Source: Pseudomonas sp. Teo4
GTDB lineage: Bacteria > Pseudomonadota > Gammaproteobacteria > Pseudomonadales > Pseudomonadaceae
Direction: 5' to 3'
Assembly: GCF_034387475.1 (NCBI RefSeq)
Contig: NZ_JAXCIL010000002.1
Location: 682,001 to 746,000, forward strand
DNA: 64,000 bases
This document shows, piece after piece, positions 8,412-16,873 of the stretch. Within the stretch, counting starts at the first letter, position 1; each line of letters opens with the position of its first letter. The position numbers were made by a program, and so were the translations under genes. The notes under the pieces are model-generated. The model made no database searches and was not told where the DNA came from. It worked only from the letters and a program-made list of their open reading frames with translations.

Positions 8412-8790
8412 GCTCAACCTCCAGCCAATGAGTCGTCTCGCCCAGCACCGACCCCTCCGGCATCAACGCCACTCGCAGTCTGATTTCCAGCATGCCCGCG
8501 TCTTTACGTGTCTTGCGCACTTCATCCAGGATCCATCGACGCTGGGCAAAATCCACTTCCAGCCTGCGTTGCCCGGCAGACATGGGCGGTTGCAATAGCA
8601 GTTGCGTCAGGTGATTGTCCGCCACCCAACTGGCCAGCAACCGATCGCGTACCTGTTGCGTCTGCAGCAACACATGACGTGAGGCCGTGCCAACAGCAAC
8701 GGCCAGCACGGCAAAGATGGCCAACGCCACCAGCACCTCAACGAGGGTGAAGCCGCGCTCAGCGGTCGAGCCAGGGGTCATTGAGGCCAT
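8398..8790 (-). CDS. gspI: type II secretion minor pseudopilin GspI
   Basis: A 130-residue pseudopilin with leader AERG and the mature start FTLVEVLVALAIFAVLAVAV (Glu at +5). Its soluble domain contains the GspI-type WVADNHLTQL helix. It nucleates the tip complex with GspJ and GspK. The start could be 8790 or the ATG at 8781; the former is kept. It overlaps gspH by 32 nt. Confidence 0.9.
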   Translation of the reverse strand: MASMTPGSTAERGFTLVEVLVALAIFAVLAVAVGTASRHVLLQTQQVRDRLLASWVADNHLTQLLLQPPMSAGQRRLEVDFAQRRWILDEVRKTRKDAGMLEIRLRVALMPEGSVLGETTHWLEVEHVAE

Positions 8791-9217
8791 CGCTCATCAC
8801 AGTGGCAAGGCGCACACCCGCCTGTTCGAAATGCAGGGTAAAGGCCGTGTACTCGTCGTTGCTGTTCGCGATCACCTGCGGCCTGGCGGAATGGGCCTGA
8901 AGCGAAACTGGCACATCATCGAGTTCCAGGCGCAGGGACAACCCCGTGGCATGTGCTGTCCCTACCGCGGTCCAGCCCGATGCTGTCTGCTGCATCAGTT
9001 GATAGCCGCCACGGTCCACCCTTACGCCTGCAGGCCGGCCCTGTAGCACTGCTTGCTGCCGAACATGCTGAACCAGCTGAACGAACAAACCGGCCTCCTG
9101 TGCGGCCAGACGCTTACCGTCGCGCCCAAGGCTGAGGCCAGCCATACCGACGATTACCGACAGCAGCGCCAGTACGATCAGCAGCTCAAGCAAGGTGAAG
9201 CCTCGTTCCTGCTTCAA
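8759..9217 (-). CDS. gspH: type II secretion minor pseudopilin GspH
   Basis: A 152-residue pseudopilin with a very short leader (KQERG) and the mature segment FTLLELLIVLALLSVIVGMA (Glu at +5). The C-terminal part contains the GspH-like motif YTAFTLHFEQAG and ends close to DGLNDPW. The start is a TTG at 9217 overlapping the gspG stop (TTGA); no in-frame ATG is available before the hydrophobic stretch. GspH is thought to join the tip complex to the GspG fibre. Confidence 0.88.
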   Translation of the reverse strand: MKQERGFTLLELLIVLALLSVIVGMAGLSLGRDGKRLAAQEAGLFVQLVQHVRQQAVLQGRPAGVRVDRGGYQLMQQTASGWTAVGTAHATGLSLRLELDDVPVSLQAHSARPQVIANSNDEYTAFTLHFEQAGVRLATVMSDGLNDPWLDR

Positions 9218-9666
9218 GCTGGTTCAGGCCAATTGCCTATTTCCGCATCCAGCCCTTCTCCACCGGCCTCACCATCGGCGCCGAAGGAGAACAGGTCATA
9301 ATCCTGGCTGGAGCGCATACCGGGTACTTCGTATTGGTAGGCACTGCCCCATGGGTCTATCGGCATGCTCTTGAGGTAACCCTGGGCATTCCAGAACCGT
9401 GGTATCGGCGACCGGGTCGGCTGTTTGACCAACGCATCAAGGCCCTGCGCGGTGGTCGGATAGCGGCCATTGTCCAACCGGTAGATTTCCAACGCCGTGG
9501 CAATCGACTGCAGATCGCTCCGGGCCGCTGTCAACTTCGCGTGGTCGGGACGGCTCAGCACGTTGGGCAATACCAAGGCACCGAGGACGCCGAGAATGAC
9601 CACCACCACCATGATTTCGATCAGCGTGAAGCCTCGCTGGGCACGGCGACTAGAACGTTTGGACAT
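9214..9666 (-). CDS. gspG: type II secretion major pseudopilin GspG
   Basis: A 150-residue major pseudopilin. Leader RAQRG is followed by FTLIEIMVVVVILGVLGALV (Glu at +5). The soluble domain has the hallmark DNGRYPTTAQGLDALV segment and the C-terminal loop with DYDLFSFGADGEAGG, the calcium-binding loop of GspG proteins. It polymerises into the periplasmic pseudopilus that pushes substrate through the secretin. It sits 1 nt after gspF. Confidence 0.95.
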   Translation of the reverse strand: MSKRSSRRAQRGFTLIEIMVVVVILGVLGALVLPNVLSRPDHAKLTAARSDLQSIATALEIYRLDNGRYPTTAQGLDALVKQPTRSPIPRFWNAQGYLKSMPIDPWGSAYQYEVPGMRSSQDYDLFSFGADGEAGGEGLDAEIGNWPEPA

Positions 9667-9667
9667 G

Positions 9668-10873
9668 TCAATTAACCAGTTGGTTGAGGTTGAGAATGGG
9701 CAGAAGGATGGCCAGCACGATGAACAGCACGATGCCGCCCATGACCAACAGCAGTAGCGGTTCGCAAAGGCTCACCAGCAAAGAGATGCGCGCGGCGAGG
9801 TGCTTCTCCTGAAGCTCGGCGGCGCGTGTGAGCATGGTGTCCAGTTCACCAGCACGCTCGCCGCTGGCAATCATGTGCAGCATCAAGGGTGGCAACGTCG
9901 CGCTGCGCGTAAGGCTGCCGGCCAGCGTCGCGCCTTCGCTCATTTCGCGAGCAGCTTTCTGCAAGCGCTCACGCAGTACCAGGTTGCCAACCACCGAAGC
10001 ACTGATGTACATCGCTTCCACAAGGGCGACACCACTGCGTCCGAGTATTGCCAGGGTGCTGGCGAAACGGGCGGCGTCGGTGGCGCAGATGAAATCGCGA
10101 TACCACGGCACGTGCAGCTTCAGGCCATGCCAACGGCGACGACGCGCTGGCTCACGCAACGCCCAGACGCCCAGTCCCGCCAGGGCCACAGTCACAATGG
10201 CAGCCAGCAGGCCATGGCTTGCGGCGACATCACTCAGCGTGATCAGCACCCGCGTCGCCGTCGGTAAGTGAGCCTGGTCGCGGGTAAATGCCTGCACCAC
10301 ATCAGGCACCACGTACCCCAGCAGGAAGCCCACCACCAGCACGGAGACGATCGCCAGAATCAATGGGTAGACCATCGCCAACAGTACTTTCTGGCGCATG
10401 GCTTGTTGCTGTTCAGCATGTTCAGCCAAGCGTTCGAATACGTCGGCCAGATGACCGGAGCGCTCTGCCGCAGCCACAGTGGCTCTGTAGACCAAGGGAA
10501 ATGCACGATGATGATGGGCCAAGGCATCTGCCAGCGTGTTGCCTTCAGCGATCCGGTCGGCCACACCACGCATGACCAGGCGAACCTGGCGATGTTCACT
10601 TTGCTCTGTCAGTGCCTGGAGCGCCTCCGCCAGAGGCATACCCGCATTCAGAAGCGTGGCCAATTGTCTGCTCAACAGCGAACGCTGGCTTGCGGTAAGA
10701 CGCTCGCCCGGCAACAAGCGACTGAACAAGGAGAGCGGAACCTGCCTGATCGACAGCACCTGCCAACCACGATCACGCAACATCTGCCGCGCCTGACGGT
10801 CCGTACCGGCCTCCAACCTGCCGCGTCGGCGCTTGCCGCTGGCATCGTGAGCATGAAAGCTGAACATCGCCAT
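9668..10873 (-). CDS. gspF: type II secretion inner-membrane protein GspF
   Basis: A 401-residue polytopic protein with two GspF cytoplasmic repeats (about residues 65-190 and 270-390) and three TM segments (near 170-195, 215-240 and 370-395). The family motif GMPLAEALQAL is present in the first repeat and GVALVEAMYI in the second. It is the core of the assembly platform. It begins 2 nt after the gspE stop. Confidence 0.94.
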   Translation of the reverse strand: MAMFSFHAHDASGKRRRGRLEAGTDRQARQMLRDRGWQVLSIRQVPLSLFSRLLPGERLTASQRSLLSRQLATLLNAGMPLAEALQALTEQSEHRQVRLVMRGVADRIAEGNTLADALAHHHRAFPLVYRATVAAAERSGHLADVFERLAEHAEQQQAMRQKVLLAMVYPLILAIVSVLVVGFLLGYVVPDVVQAFTRDQAHLPTATRVLITLSDVAASHGLLAAIVTVALAGLGVWALREPARRRRWHGLKLHVPWYRDFICATDAARFASTLAILGRSGVALVEAMYISASVVGNLVLRERLQKAAREMSEGATLAGSLTRSATLPPLMLHMIASGERAGELDTMLTRAAELQEKHLAARISLLVSLCEPLLLLVMGGIVLFIVLAILLPILNLNQLVN

Positions 10874-10875
10874 GA

Positions 10876-12336
10876 TCAGTCCTGCCCCGCCACACGCAGC
10901 AGTTCTTCAACGCTGGTCTGGCCCTGAAGTACACGTTGCACGCCATGCTCAAACAGGCTGGGGGTGTCCTTGCGGATCAACTCGAGCATCTGGGCCTCAG
11001 CAGCCCGGGCATGGATGGCCTGGGCAAGTGCCGGCGTTACCACGACCATCTCGTGCAAGGCCAGCCGACCGCTGTAGCCTTGCTGGCACTCACTGCAACC
11101 CTGGGCCTTGTAAACTGTTGCCGGCTTCTGCGCCACGCCGATCACGCGGGCAGTGGTCTCGTCCAACGAGTGGGCCCGCTTGCAGTGGGGGCAGAGCGTA
11201 CGCACCAATCGCTGGGCCATGACACCGGCCAGCGACGACGCCAACAGACACGTATCGATGCCCATGTCCGCTAATCGAGTGATCGCACCCAACGCGCTGT
11301 TGGTGTGCAAAGTCGAAAGCACCAAATGTCCCGTGAGCGATGCCTGTACTGCGATTTCGGCAGTCTCCCGATCACGGATTTCACCCACCATCACGACGTC
11401 AGGGTCCTGACGCAGAATCGCACGCAGGCCGCGTGCGAAAGTCATCTCCACCTTGGTGTTGACCTGCGTCTGGCCGATGCCAGCCAGGTGATACTCGATG
11501 GGGTCCTCCACAGTGAGGATGTTGCGCGACACCTGGTTGAGGTGCGAAAGCGCAGTGTAAAGCGTGGTGGTTTTGCCAGAGCCTGTGGGTCCGGTGACCA
11601 GAAAAATGCCATGGGGCTTTTCCAGCATGCGTTCGAAGCCCGCCCGCGCCACGGCTTGCATCTGCATGTGCTCGATATCCAGGCGTACCGCTTGTTTGTC
11701 CAGCAGCCTTAGTACTACTCGCTCTCCATGGGCGGCAGGCAAGGTCGATACGCGAACGTCAACTTCATGCCCCGCCAGACGTAATCCAATTCGCCCATCT
11801 TGCGGTACACGTCTTTCAGCGATGTCCAGGCGTGCCATGACCTTGACCCGTGACACCAGCAGGGCGGACAGCGCACGCGGTGGCGCCAGCACCTCGCGCA
11901 GCACGCCGTCGATCCGCATGCGCACACGTAGCTGATCCTCGAACGTTTCAAGGTGAATGTCAGATGCGCGTGATCGCACCGCCTCGCTGAGCAAGGCATT
12001 GAGCAAGCGGATGATTGGCGCGTCGTCCTGCTGCTCGAGCAAATCACTGGTCTGCGGCAGCGCCTCGGCCAACTGCGTCAAGTCGATGGACTGATCCAGG
12101 CCCTCGACCACTGTCTGCGCCGCATCCTGCGATGCGCCATAGCAACTGGCCAAACGTTCGGCAAAGGTGTTGGCATCCACCTGCCGCAGCTGCCATTCCT
12201 GCCCAAGCAGACGACTCGCCTCGGACAATGCCGATGGCGTGGCATCCTCACGCATCAGTAATACAAGGTTCTCAGCCTCGCGATCGAGCAGAATGCCGTG
12301 ACGCCTGGCGAACACGAATGGCAGGCCGGCCTTCAT
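10876..12336 (-). CDS. gspE: type II secretion ATPase GspE
   Basis: This 486-residue secretion ATPase has Walker A GPTGSGKTTTLY, an Asp box (TVEDPIEYHLAGIGQTQVN), Walker B DPDVVMVGEIRDRETAE and a His box (TGHLVLSTLHTN). A four-cysteine zinc module (CPHC and CSEC) is present in the C-terminal arm, as in type II GspE and PilB. It powers pseudopilus assembly. The start is the ATG at 12336 or the GTG immediately before it; both overlap the gspD stop. Confidence 0.95.
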   Translation of the reverse strand: MKAGLPFVFARRHGILLDREAENLVLLMREDATPSALSEASRLLGQEWQLRQVDANTFAERLASCYGASQDAAQTVVEGLDQSIDLTQLAEALPQTSDLLEQQDDAPIIRLLNALLSEAVRSRASDIHLETFEDQLRVRMRIDGVLREVLAPPRALSALLVSRVKVMARLDIAERRVPQDGRIGLRLAGHEVDVRVSTLPAAHGERVVLRLLDKQAVRLDIEHMQMQAVARAGFERMLEKPHGIFLVTGPTGSGKTTTLYTALSHLNQVSRNILTVEDPIEYHLAGIGQTQVNTKVEMTFARGLRAILRQDPDVVMVGEIRDRETAEIAVQASLTGHLVLSTLHTNSALGAITRLADMGIDTCLLASSLAGVMAQRLVRTLCPHCKRAHSLDETTARVIGVAQKPATVYKAQGCSECQQGYSGRLALHEMVVVTPALAQAIHARAAEAQMLELIRKDTPSLFEHGVQRVLQGQTSVEELLRVAGQD

Positions 12337-14141
12337 CACGGGCGCGCCTCGAACAGTTGCCTGGCGTCTTCCGGCAAACTGGAGGACACCCCCTGCACAT
12401 TGCGGTAGGCACGCTCGCCTACTTCGGAGCGTTGGGCCTGATTACGCAAGATGGTGGGCCGCAGAAATACCATCAGGTTGGTCTTTTCCTGCGTATCGCG
12501 GCTCCAGCGGAACAGCCCGCCAATCCAGGGCAATCGGCTCAACCCTGGCACACCACGCTGCTCGGTCTTGACGCTGTCCTTGATCAAGCCACCAATCACG
12601 ATGATCTCGCCATCCGACGCCAGGATGGTGCTCTTGAGCGAGCGCTTGTTGGTTATCAGGTCGCCCTCGACCGTGCTGGGTGCCAGCTCTGAACTTTCCT
12701 GCTCGACTTCCAGGCGCAGGCTGCTGCCTTCATTTATATGAGGACGAACCTTGAGACTGATGCCGATGTCCTTGCGCTCGACCGTGGTGAAGGGGTTGTC
12801 GGAACTACTGCCTGAAGTGGTGTAAGAGCCCGTCTTGAACGGTACGTTCTGGCCAACCAGTATCTGTGCCTCCTGGTTGTCGAGGGTCAACAGGCTAGGC
12901 GTGGAAAGCAGGTTGCTGTGGTTGTTGCTGGCCAGAGCCGATACCAACACAGCGAAACGATCCGAACCGGCCGCCAAGGCAACGCCGCTTGGCAGAACAG
13001 CCTCTCCACCGAGCACGTCAGGCAGGGTAATGCCACTGTCGGCAAAGCTGACACCGCCCTTCAGCCCTCCACTGCTTACCCCCCATTGCAAGCCAAGTGC
13101 TTCGTTGATATCACCGCTCACTTCCACGATGGCTGCATGAATCAGTACTTGCGCGCGCGGCTGATCCAATTGTTCAACGATTCTTGTCACCCCTTCCAGC
13201 GTCTCTGGGGCCCCCAAAAGCACCAGCGCATTCTGGCTGGTATCAGCTTTTACCACTGTCTGCTCGGCAACAATTCCTTGGACGTCGGCGCTCGACTTGC
13301 CGTCCAGTTGCTTGCCAGCTTCGGCCAGCACCTCCGCCAGTAGCTCGGCGTTGCTGTGCTGCAGGCGGACCACCCGCCAATTCTGCGAAGCAGCCGGCGT
13401 TGTCACATCCAGAGACCTTGCAAGTCGGGCCAGGCGCTCTCTGGATTTGGCCGGCCCCAGAATCAGCAGACGGTTGCTTCGCGGCTCGGCCAGAACACGC
13501 ACATCACCCTGCCCACCCTCGGTTGCTGCCTGGACGACCGTCAGCACGTCGCTCGCCTGGGCATGCCGCAGGGTCACCAGTTCGTGATCGTGCCGTTGAC
13601 CGCTGTCGAGTTGGCTCACCAGGGCCTGCAACCGGTCGAGGTTGGCAGCCGAATCAGTCACTACCAGGGCATTGGCCGAACTGGACGGGCCAATGTAACC
13701 ATTACTCGAAACCAGCGGCCGCAGCAGGCCGGCCAAGTCAGCTGCGATGCTGCCGGCAAGGGGAAATACGCGCGTGGTAAAGGCGGCGGGAATGGCTTCG
13801 ACTTGCTGATTGGCCCAGACCTTTGCCTCACTGGCAGGTAGCACCAGCAGACGGTCACCATCGTTCACCGCCGCGAAGCCCTGTGCATTGAGCACCGAGT
13901 AGAACAAGCGGCGAATGCCTTCGCGGTTCAGTTGCTCGTTGGAGAGCACGGTTATCCTGCCCTGCACGCGAGGGTCGAGAATAATCGGCTGGTCAAGGAT
14001 AGCGCCCACTTCACGCACCACATCACGGACATCGGCGTCGCTCATCGCCAACTGCCAAGTCGCCTCGTCAGCCAGTGTCGACTGCAAAGCCAAAGCAAGG
14101 CAGACCCCAACGCTGGAACGCAGGTATTGCTTGAACTTCAT
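12336..14141 (-). CDS. gspD: type II secretion outer-membrane secretin GspD
   Basis: A 601-residue secretin with a signal peptide (residues 1-24), an N0 domain, two to three KH-like N domains (N1-N3, about 110-350) and a C-terminal secretin domain with the motif VPFKTGSYTT and the conserved DGEIIVIGGLIKDS. Family members form a 15-mer outer-membrane channel. No pilotin gene (gspS/aspS-like) is seen nearby. It overlaps gspC by 4 nt (ATGA). Confidence 0.95.
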   Translation of the reverse strand: MKFKQYLRSSVGVCLALALQSTLADEATWQLAMSDADVRDVVREVGAILDQPIILDPRVQGRITVLSNEQLNREGIRRLFYSVLNAQGFAAVNDGDRLLVLPASEAKVWANQQVEAIPAAFTTRVFPLAGSIAADLAGLLRPLVSSNGYIGPSSSANALVVTDSAANLDRLQALVSQLDSGQRHDHELVTLRHAQASDVLTVVQAATEGGQGDVRVLAEPRSNRLLILGPAKSRERLARLARSLDVTTPAASQNWRVVRLQHSNAELLAEVLAEAGKQLDGKSSADVQGIVAEQTVVKADTSQNALVLLGAPETLEGVTRIVEQLDQPRAQVLIHAAIVEVSGDINEALGLQWGVSSGGLKGGVSFADSGITLPDVLGGEAVLPSGVALAAGSDRFAVLVSALASNNHSNLLSTPSLLTLDNQEAQILVGQNVPFKTGSYTTSGSSSDNPFTTVERKDIGISLKVRPHINEGSSLRLEVEQESSELAPSTVEGDLITNKRSLKSTILASDGEIIVIGGLIKDSVKTEQRGVPGLSRLPWIGGLFRWSRDTQEKTNLMVFLRPTILRNQAQRSEVGERAYRNVQGVSSSLPEDARQLFEARP

Positions 14142-14635
14142 TGCACCTCCCGCAGCAGACGAGATGTAGTCGTGCCCCGGCTTGAAGCCGGCACACGTGA
14201 ATCAGAGGGTTGGAAGATGGTGGATTTACTACCGCTTAGCGCCACGACTTGCTCACGCCCGTTGAACCAGAGGGTAATGGCACGATTCTCGATACGCCTC
14301 AGCACCCCACCCTCCGGAAGACGATCACCCACACGGTAAACAGCTTCACCACCCGCCCCCGCCACCAACGCACGCGCCTCTCCATGGCTGGAAACGAAAC
14401 AGGCCTTGAGGGTGATATCCAACTGGCTTGGCATCGGTGCACCAGCGGGTTGGAATCCAAACGCGACGGCCAGCGCCGGTGTCGCCAGCGGCTTCTCGGG
14501 CATCGACTCTTGTCTGGCCGGCGGCGCGGGCGGCGAGGGTTTCGCCCTCTTGGGCAAACTGCTTTCACGCCAGACGACCAGCGCCGTAGCCATGAGCGGC
14601 ATCGACAACCAAGCCAAAAAGCGAGGCGTAAACAA
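14138..14635 (-). CDS. gspC: short type II secretion protein GspC
   Basis: A 165-residue bitopic protein: a short N-terminus, one TM (FLAWLSMPLMATALVVW), a proline-rich linker and a homology region (about residues 68-140) with the pattern SQLDITLKACFVSS and YRVGDRLPEGGVLRRI. It connects the inner-membrane platform to the secretin. It is clearly shorter than GspC proteins with a C-terminal PDZ or coiled coil; those parts are absent here. The start is a TTG at 14635 with a weak ribosome binding site, so the exact N-terminus is uncertain. Confidence 0.82.
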   Translation of the reverse strand: MFTPRFLAWLSMPLMATALVVWRESSLPKRAKPSPPAPPARQESMPEKPLATPALAVAFGFQPAGAPMPSQLDITLKACFVSSHGEARALVAGAGGEAVYRVGDRLPEGGVLRRIENRAITLWFNGREQVVALSGSKSTIFQPSDSRVPASSRGTTTSRLLREVQ

Positions 14636-14640
14636 TCGTT

Positions 14641-15153
14641 TCAGAGCAGCATCCTTCGCAGAACGTTACGCCCCTGCGACGCATGCATGATCACCGCCCC
14701 TACATGCATGACGAGCAACAGCGCCAACAGAACGCAGCTAGCGCGGTGCAGCACGAACCAGATATCCAGCCAAAGCGGATCGTCCACCAGCACTGGCAAG
14801 GTGAACCACCCAAATACCTCGACGTCTCGTTTGATCATCAGTACTCCGGACAACAGCACGGCCGCTGTAACCCAGTAGAGTCCTTCATGCACCGTGCTTG
14901 CCATCAGCCTCAAGCGCGCATTGGCGTGCAGGCCTTGGGGCCTTACGCAGTTCAGACGCAGCGCCCAACGCACCAGAAATACAGGAATGTAGAGGGTGCC
15001 AAGCGAGACATTGATAGTGCTGATGAAGTGATGCGTGGAACGTTCGACATTCAGTGTCGCGATCCAGAAGCCGCTCACCAGCACCCACAGAATCAAGGCA
15101 GCCGAAACCCAATGGAGCAGGATCTGCTGCCAGCAATATCTTTCATCGTTCAT
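14641..15153 (-). CDS. cytochrome b561 family membrane protein
   Basis: A 170-residue protein with four TM segments and several histidines placed as haem ligands (ILLHWVSA in TM1, STHHFIST, VHEGLYW in TM3 and LLVMHVGAVIMH in TM4). It belongs to the prokaryotic cytochrome b561/Ni-hydrogenase b-type superfamily, which moves electrons between the quinone pool and periplasmic acceptors. The ATG at 15153 is chosen for the AAGG upstream and because the preceding residues are not hydrophobic. It lies between the LPMO gene and gspC (5-nt gap to gspC), which hints at a redox role linked to secretion or to the LPMO; that link is inference. Confidence 0.85.
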   Translation of the reverse strand: MNDERYCWQQILLHWVSAALILWVLVSGFWIATLNVERSTHHFISTINVSLGTLYIPVFLVRWALRLNCVRPQGLHANARLRLMASTVHEGLYWVTAAVLLSGVLMIKRDVEVFGWFTLPVLVDDPLWLDIWFVLHRASCVLLALLLVMHVGAVIMHASQGRNVLRRMLL

Positions 15154-15172
15154 AAAACGGCCTTCAAGCAGG

Positions 15173-15200
15173 CCTGACGCCACGACCCTGTGGCGCCAGG
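15173..15200. other. hairpin between the LPMO and cytochrome b561 genes
   Basis: CCTGACGCCAC (15173-15183) pairs with GTGGCGCCAGG (15190-15200) with one mismatch. It is in the 55-nt gap of an otherwise tightly packed unit and has no T-run. It may protect the LPMO message or attenuate reading into the T2SS genes. Confidence 0.45.
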
Positions 15201-15208
15201 ACGATCAC

Positions 15209-16675
15209 TCAGCGCTTGATCCAGGCATCCTGCCAGTTGCTGCCCGTGCCAGGTTCGTAATGGTTGGCACTTTGCGAGTAGATGCCGCACCAACCCTCGG
15301 CTGGGAACGGCTTGCACTCGAAGACTTCACCCGTCTTGGGTTGAAGCACACGGGTGCCTGCCTTGTAGTTGTTGATGGACTGCGGATAGACATAGTCGTG
15401 CCCGGAGTCGCCAGCGGCCTTCAACTGCACCTCACGCTCTTCCTGCAGCAACACACGCCCGGCTTTGTCCACGCCAACCACCTTCAGCAGGTGCTGGCCA
15501 GTTGCACTGGCGACCGGCAAGGTGACGGCCGCGGTGCCCGCATCAACCTGCTGGCGAACGAAGCCGACCTGCTGGTTGGCGCTGTTGAACAGTGTGCTGC
15601 TGACCTGCAACTTGCGGTTGGTCATGACCGAGAAGTCGACACTGCCTTTGCCCTCTTGCAGCGTGTACTCAGGCTTGAGGCCATGCAGATGCAAGAACGG
15701 GTCATCGATTGGCGCAGCGTCGAAGTGAAGCTGGTAGTTGGTTACGCCACTTTCTGCCTTGGCGAAAATGATATTGGCGCCCTGCACTGGCTCGATATTG
15801 CCTTCAGCATCACGCTGGCCGGCCTTGATCAGGCTTTGGCTCTGGTTGATCTGCCTGGCGAGCTTGTGCGACCAGTTCGGGCCAATGCCTTCTTCGGCAT
15901 TGTCGATGTCGATGCTGACGCTGTACTGCTCGCTTTCCACGTTATCGACGAACGCCCTGGCCTTGACCTTGTCACCAACCTGCAAGTCACGATGCGGGTT
16001 GATGCTGCTGATCTGGCGCCACTCTGGTGCAGGGCCACCCTCAGCCTGAATATCCACATCGATTACGTTGTAGAAACTGTTAACGGTATCGGCAATTGTC
16101 CAGACAGCGAGAATCGCATGATGCCCGGAGCGATCCTGAGGCAGCGTGCAACGGTGTTTTTCAGGCGCGGGACCTGCCTGATAGTCGCCTCTAGGTGGCT
16201 CGCCTTTGCCATCGAACTTACAGAAAGGCGTGCTTTCGAACGCTGCGCGGCTCAGAGGCGCATTAGGGTTCCAGTCGCTGCGGGTGATGAAATATTCCCA
16301 GCCCGTCGTCTTGTGGCCGATCATGTAGTACCAGTCGAATTCGATATCGCGCTTATCGATTACCGACTTGTGCCAGCGAGTGGACGATTGCTCGTCCAGG
16401 GCAGCGAAGCCTGCGACCACCCCACCACTGGCCAGCTTGCCATCTGCTGGTCCAAGGGCCGGAAACCCTTTGGGCGCTTCCCCGACACTTTGGGGTTCGT
16501 ACTCTGCGGCCCCACAGCTATCGTTCAGCCCTATGCGGCAGGCATAGGCTCGCGATGGTGGTTCACTGACGTAGCCATGTGCATTGGCCAACTGCGGCAT
16601 CAAACCGGCACTGGCAATAACGGCTAGGGCACTGCTGGCGAGAATTGGGCCTCGCCTGAAGGTTCTGATTTGCAT
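15209..16675 (-). CDS. gbpA: secreted GbpA-like lytic polysaccharide monooxygenase (AA10)
   Basis: This 488-residue protein has a signal peptide ending ANA, so the mature enzyme starts at His33 (HGYVSEPPSR). His33 and His121 (in YYMIGHKTTGW) form the copper histidine brace, and Phe201 (NSFYNVID) is the likely axial residue. The AA10 catalytic domain spans about 33-215, two GbpA-type middle domains follow (about 220-420), and a chitin-binding CBM5/12- or CBM73-like module ends the protein (430-488, with FECKPFPAEGWC and SNWQDAWI). The four-domain plan and length match Vibrio GbpA more than the three-domain CbpD. A strong SD (AGGAGT) precedes the ATG. It likely oxidises chitin or binds GlcNAc surfaces and is a T2SS substrate. 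Confidence 0.93.
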   Translation of the reverse strand: MQIRTFRRGPILASSALAVIASAGLMPQLANAHGYVSEPPSRAYACRIGLNDSCGAAEYEPQSVGEAPKGFPALGPADGKLASGGVVAGFAALDEQSSTRWHKSVIDKRDIEFDWYYMIGHKTTGWEYFITRSDWNPNAPLSRAAFESTPFCKFDGKGEPPRGDYQAGPAPEKHRCTLPQDRSGHHAILAVWTIADTVNSFYNVIDVDIQAEGGPAPEWRQISSINPHRDLQVGDKVKARAFVDNVESEQYSVSIDIDNAEEGIGPNWSHKLARQINQSQSLIKAGQRDAEGNIEPVQGANIIFAKAESGVTNYQLHFDAAPIDDPFLHLHGLKPEYTLQEGKGSVDFSVMTNRKLQVSSTLFNSANQQVGFVRQQVDAGTAAVTLPVASATGQHLLKVVGVDKAGRVLLQEEREVQLKAAGDSGHDYVYPQSINNYKAGTRVLQPKTGEVFECKPFPAEGWCGIYSQSANHYEPGTGSNWQDAWIKR

Positions 16676-16873
16676 GGGAGACTCCTGTCACACCTGAAGG
16701 GGTTCAGGCAGGCAAATGCCGATTGCACCAACAATCGACATACGCCCACACCGAGGTCCCAAAGGCTAGAGAAGTGCCCTTGGCCGCCCTATAGGAAAAA
16801 TCTGGCGACCCTGTGCAAAACGCGCTTGATGACTTTCAGACCCATGCAGACTGAAAGTCAGCGGCTACATCAC
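16676..16873 (-). promoter_or_regulatory. leader and probable promoter of the LPMO-T2SS unit
   Basis: The 198 nt between hemE and the LPMO gene contain small inverted repeats: CCTGAA/TTCAGG (16693-16708), CGATTG/CAATCG (16720-16737) and TGACTTTCAG/CTGAAAGTCA (16830-16860). The last is just past the hemE stop and may end that transcript. No confident -35/-10 pair was identified. Confidence 0.35.

Noticed and set aside
15035..16627. A 530-codon plus-strand frame opposite the LPMO gene
   Set aside because: The minus strand encodes a complete LPMO with signal peptide and copper ligands; the opposite frame has no features.
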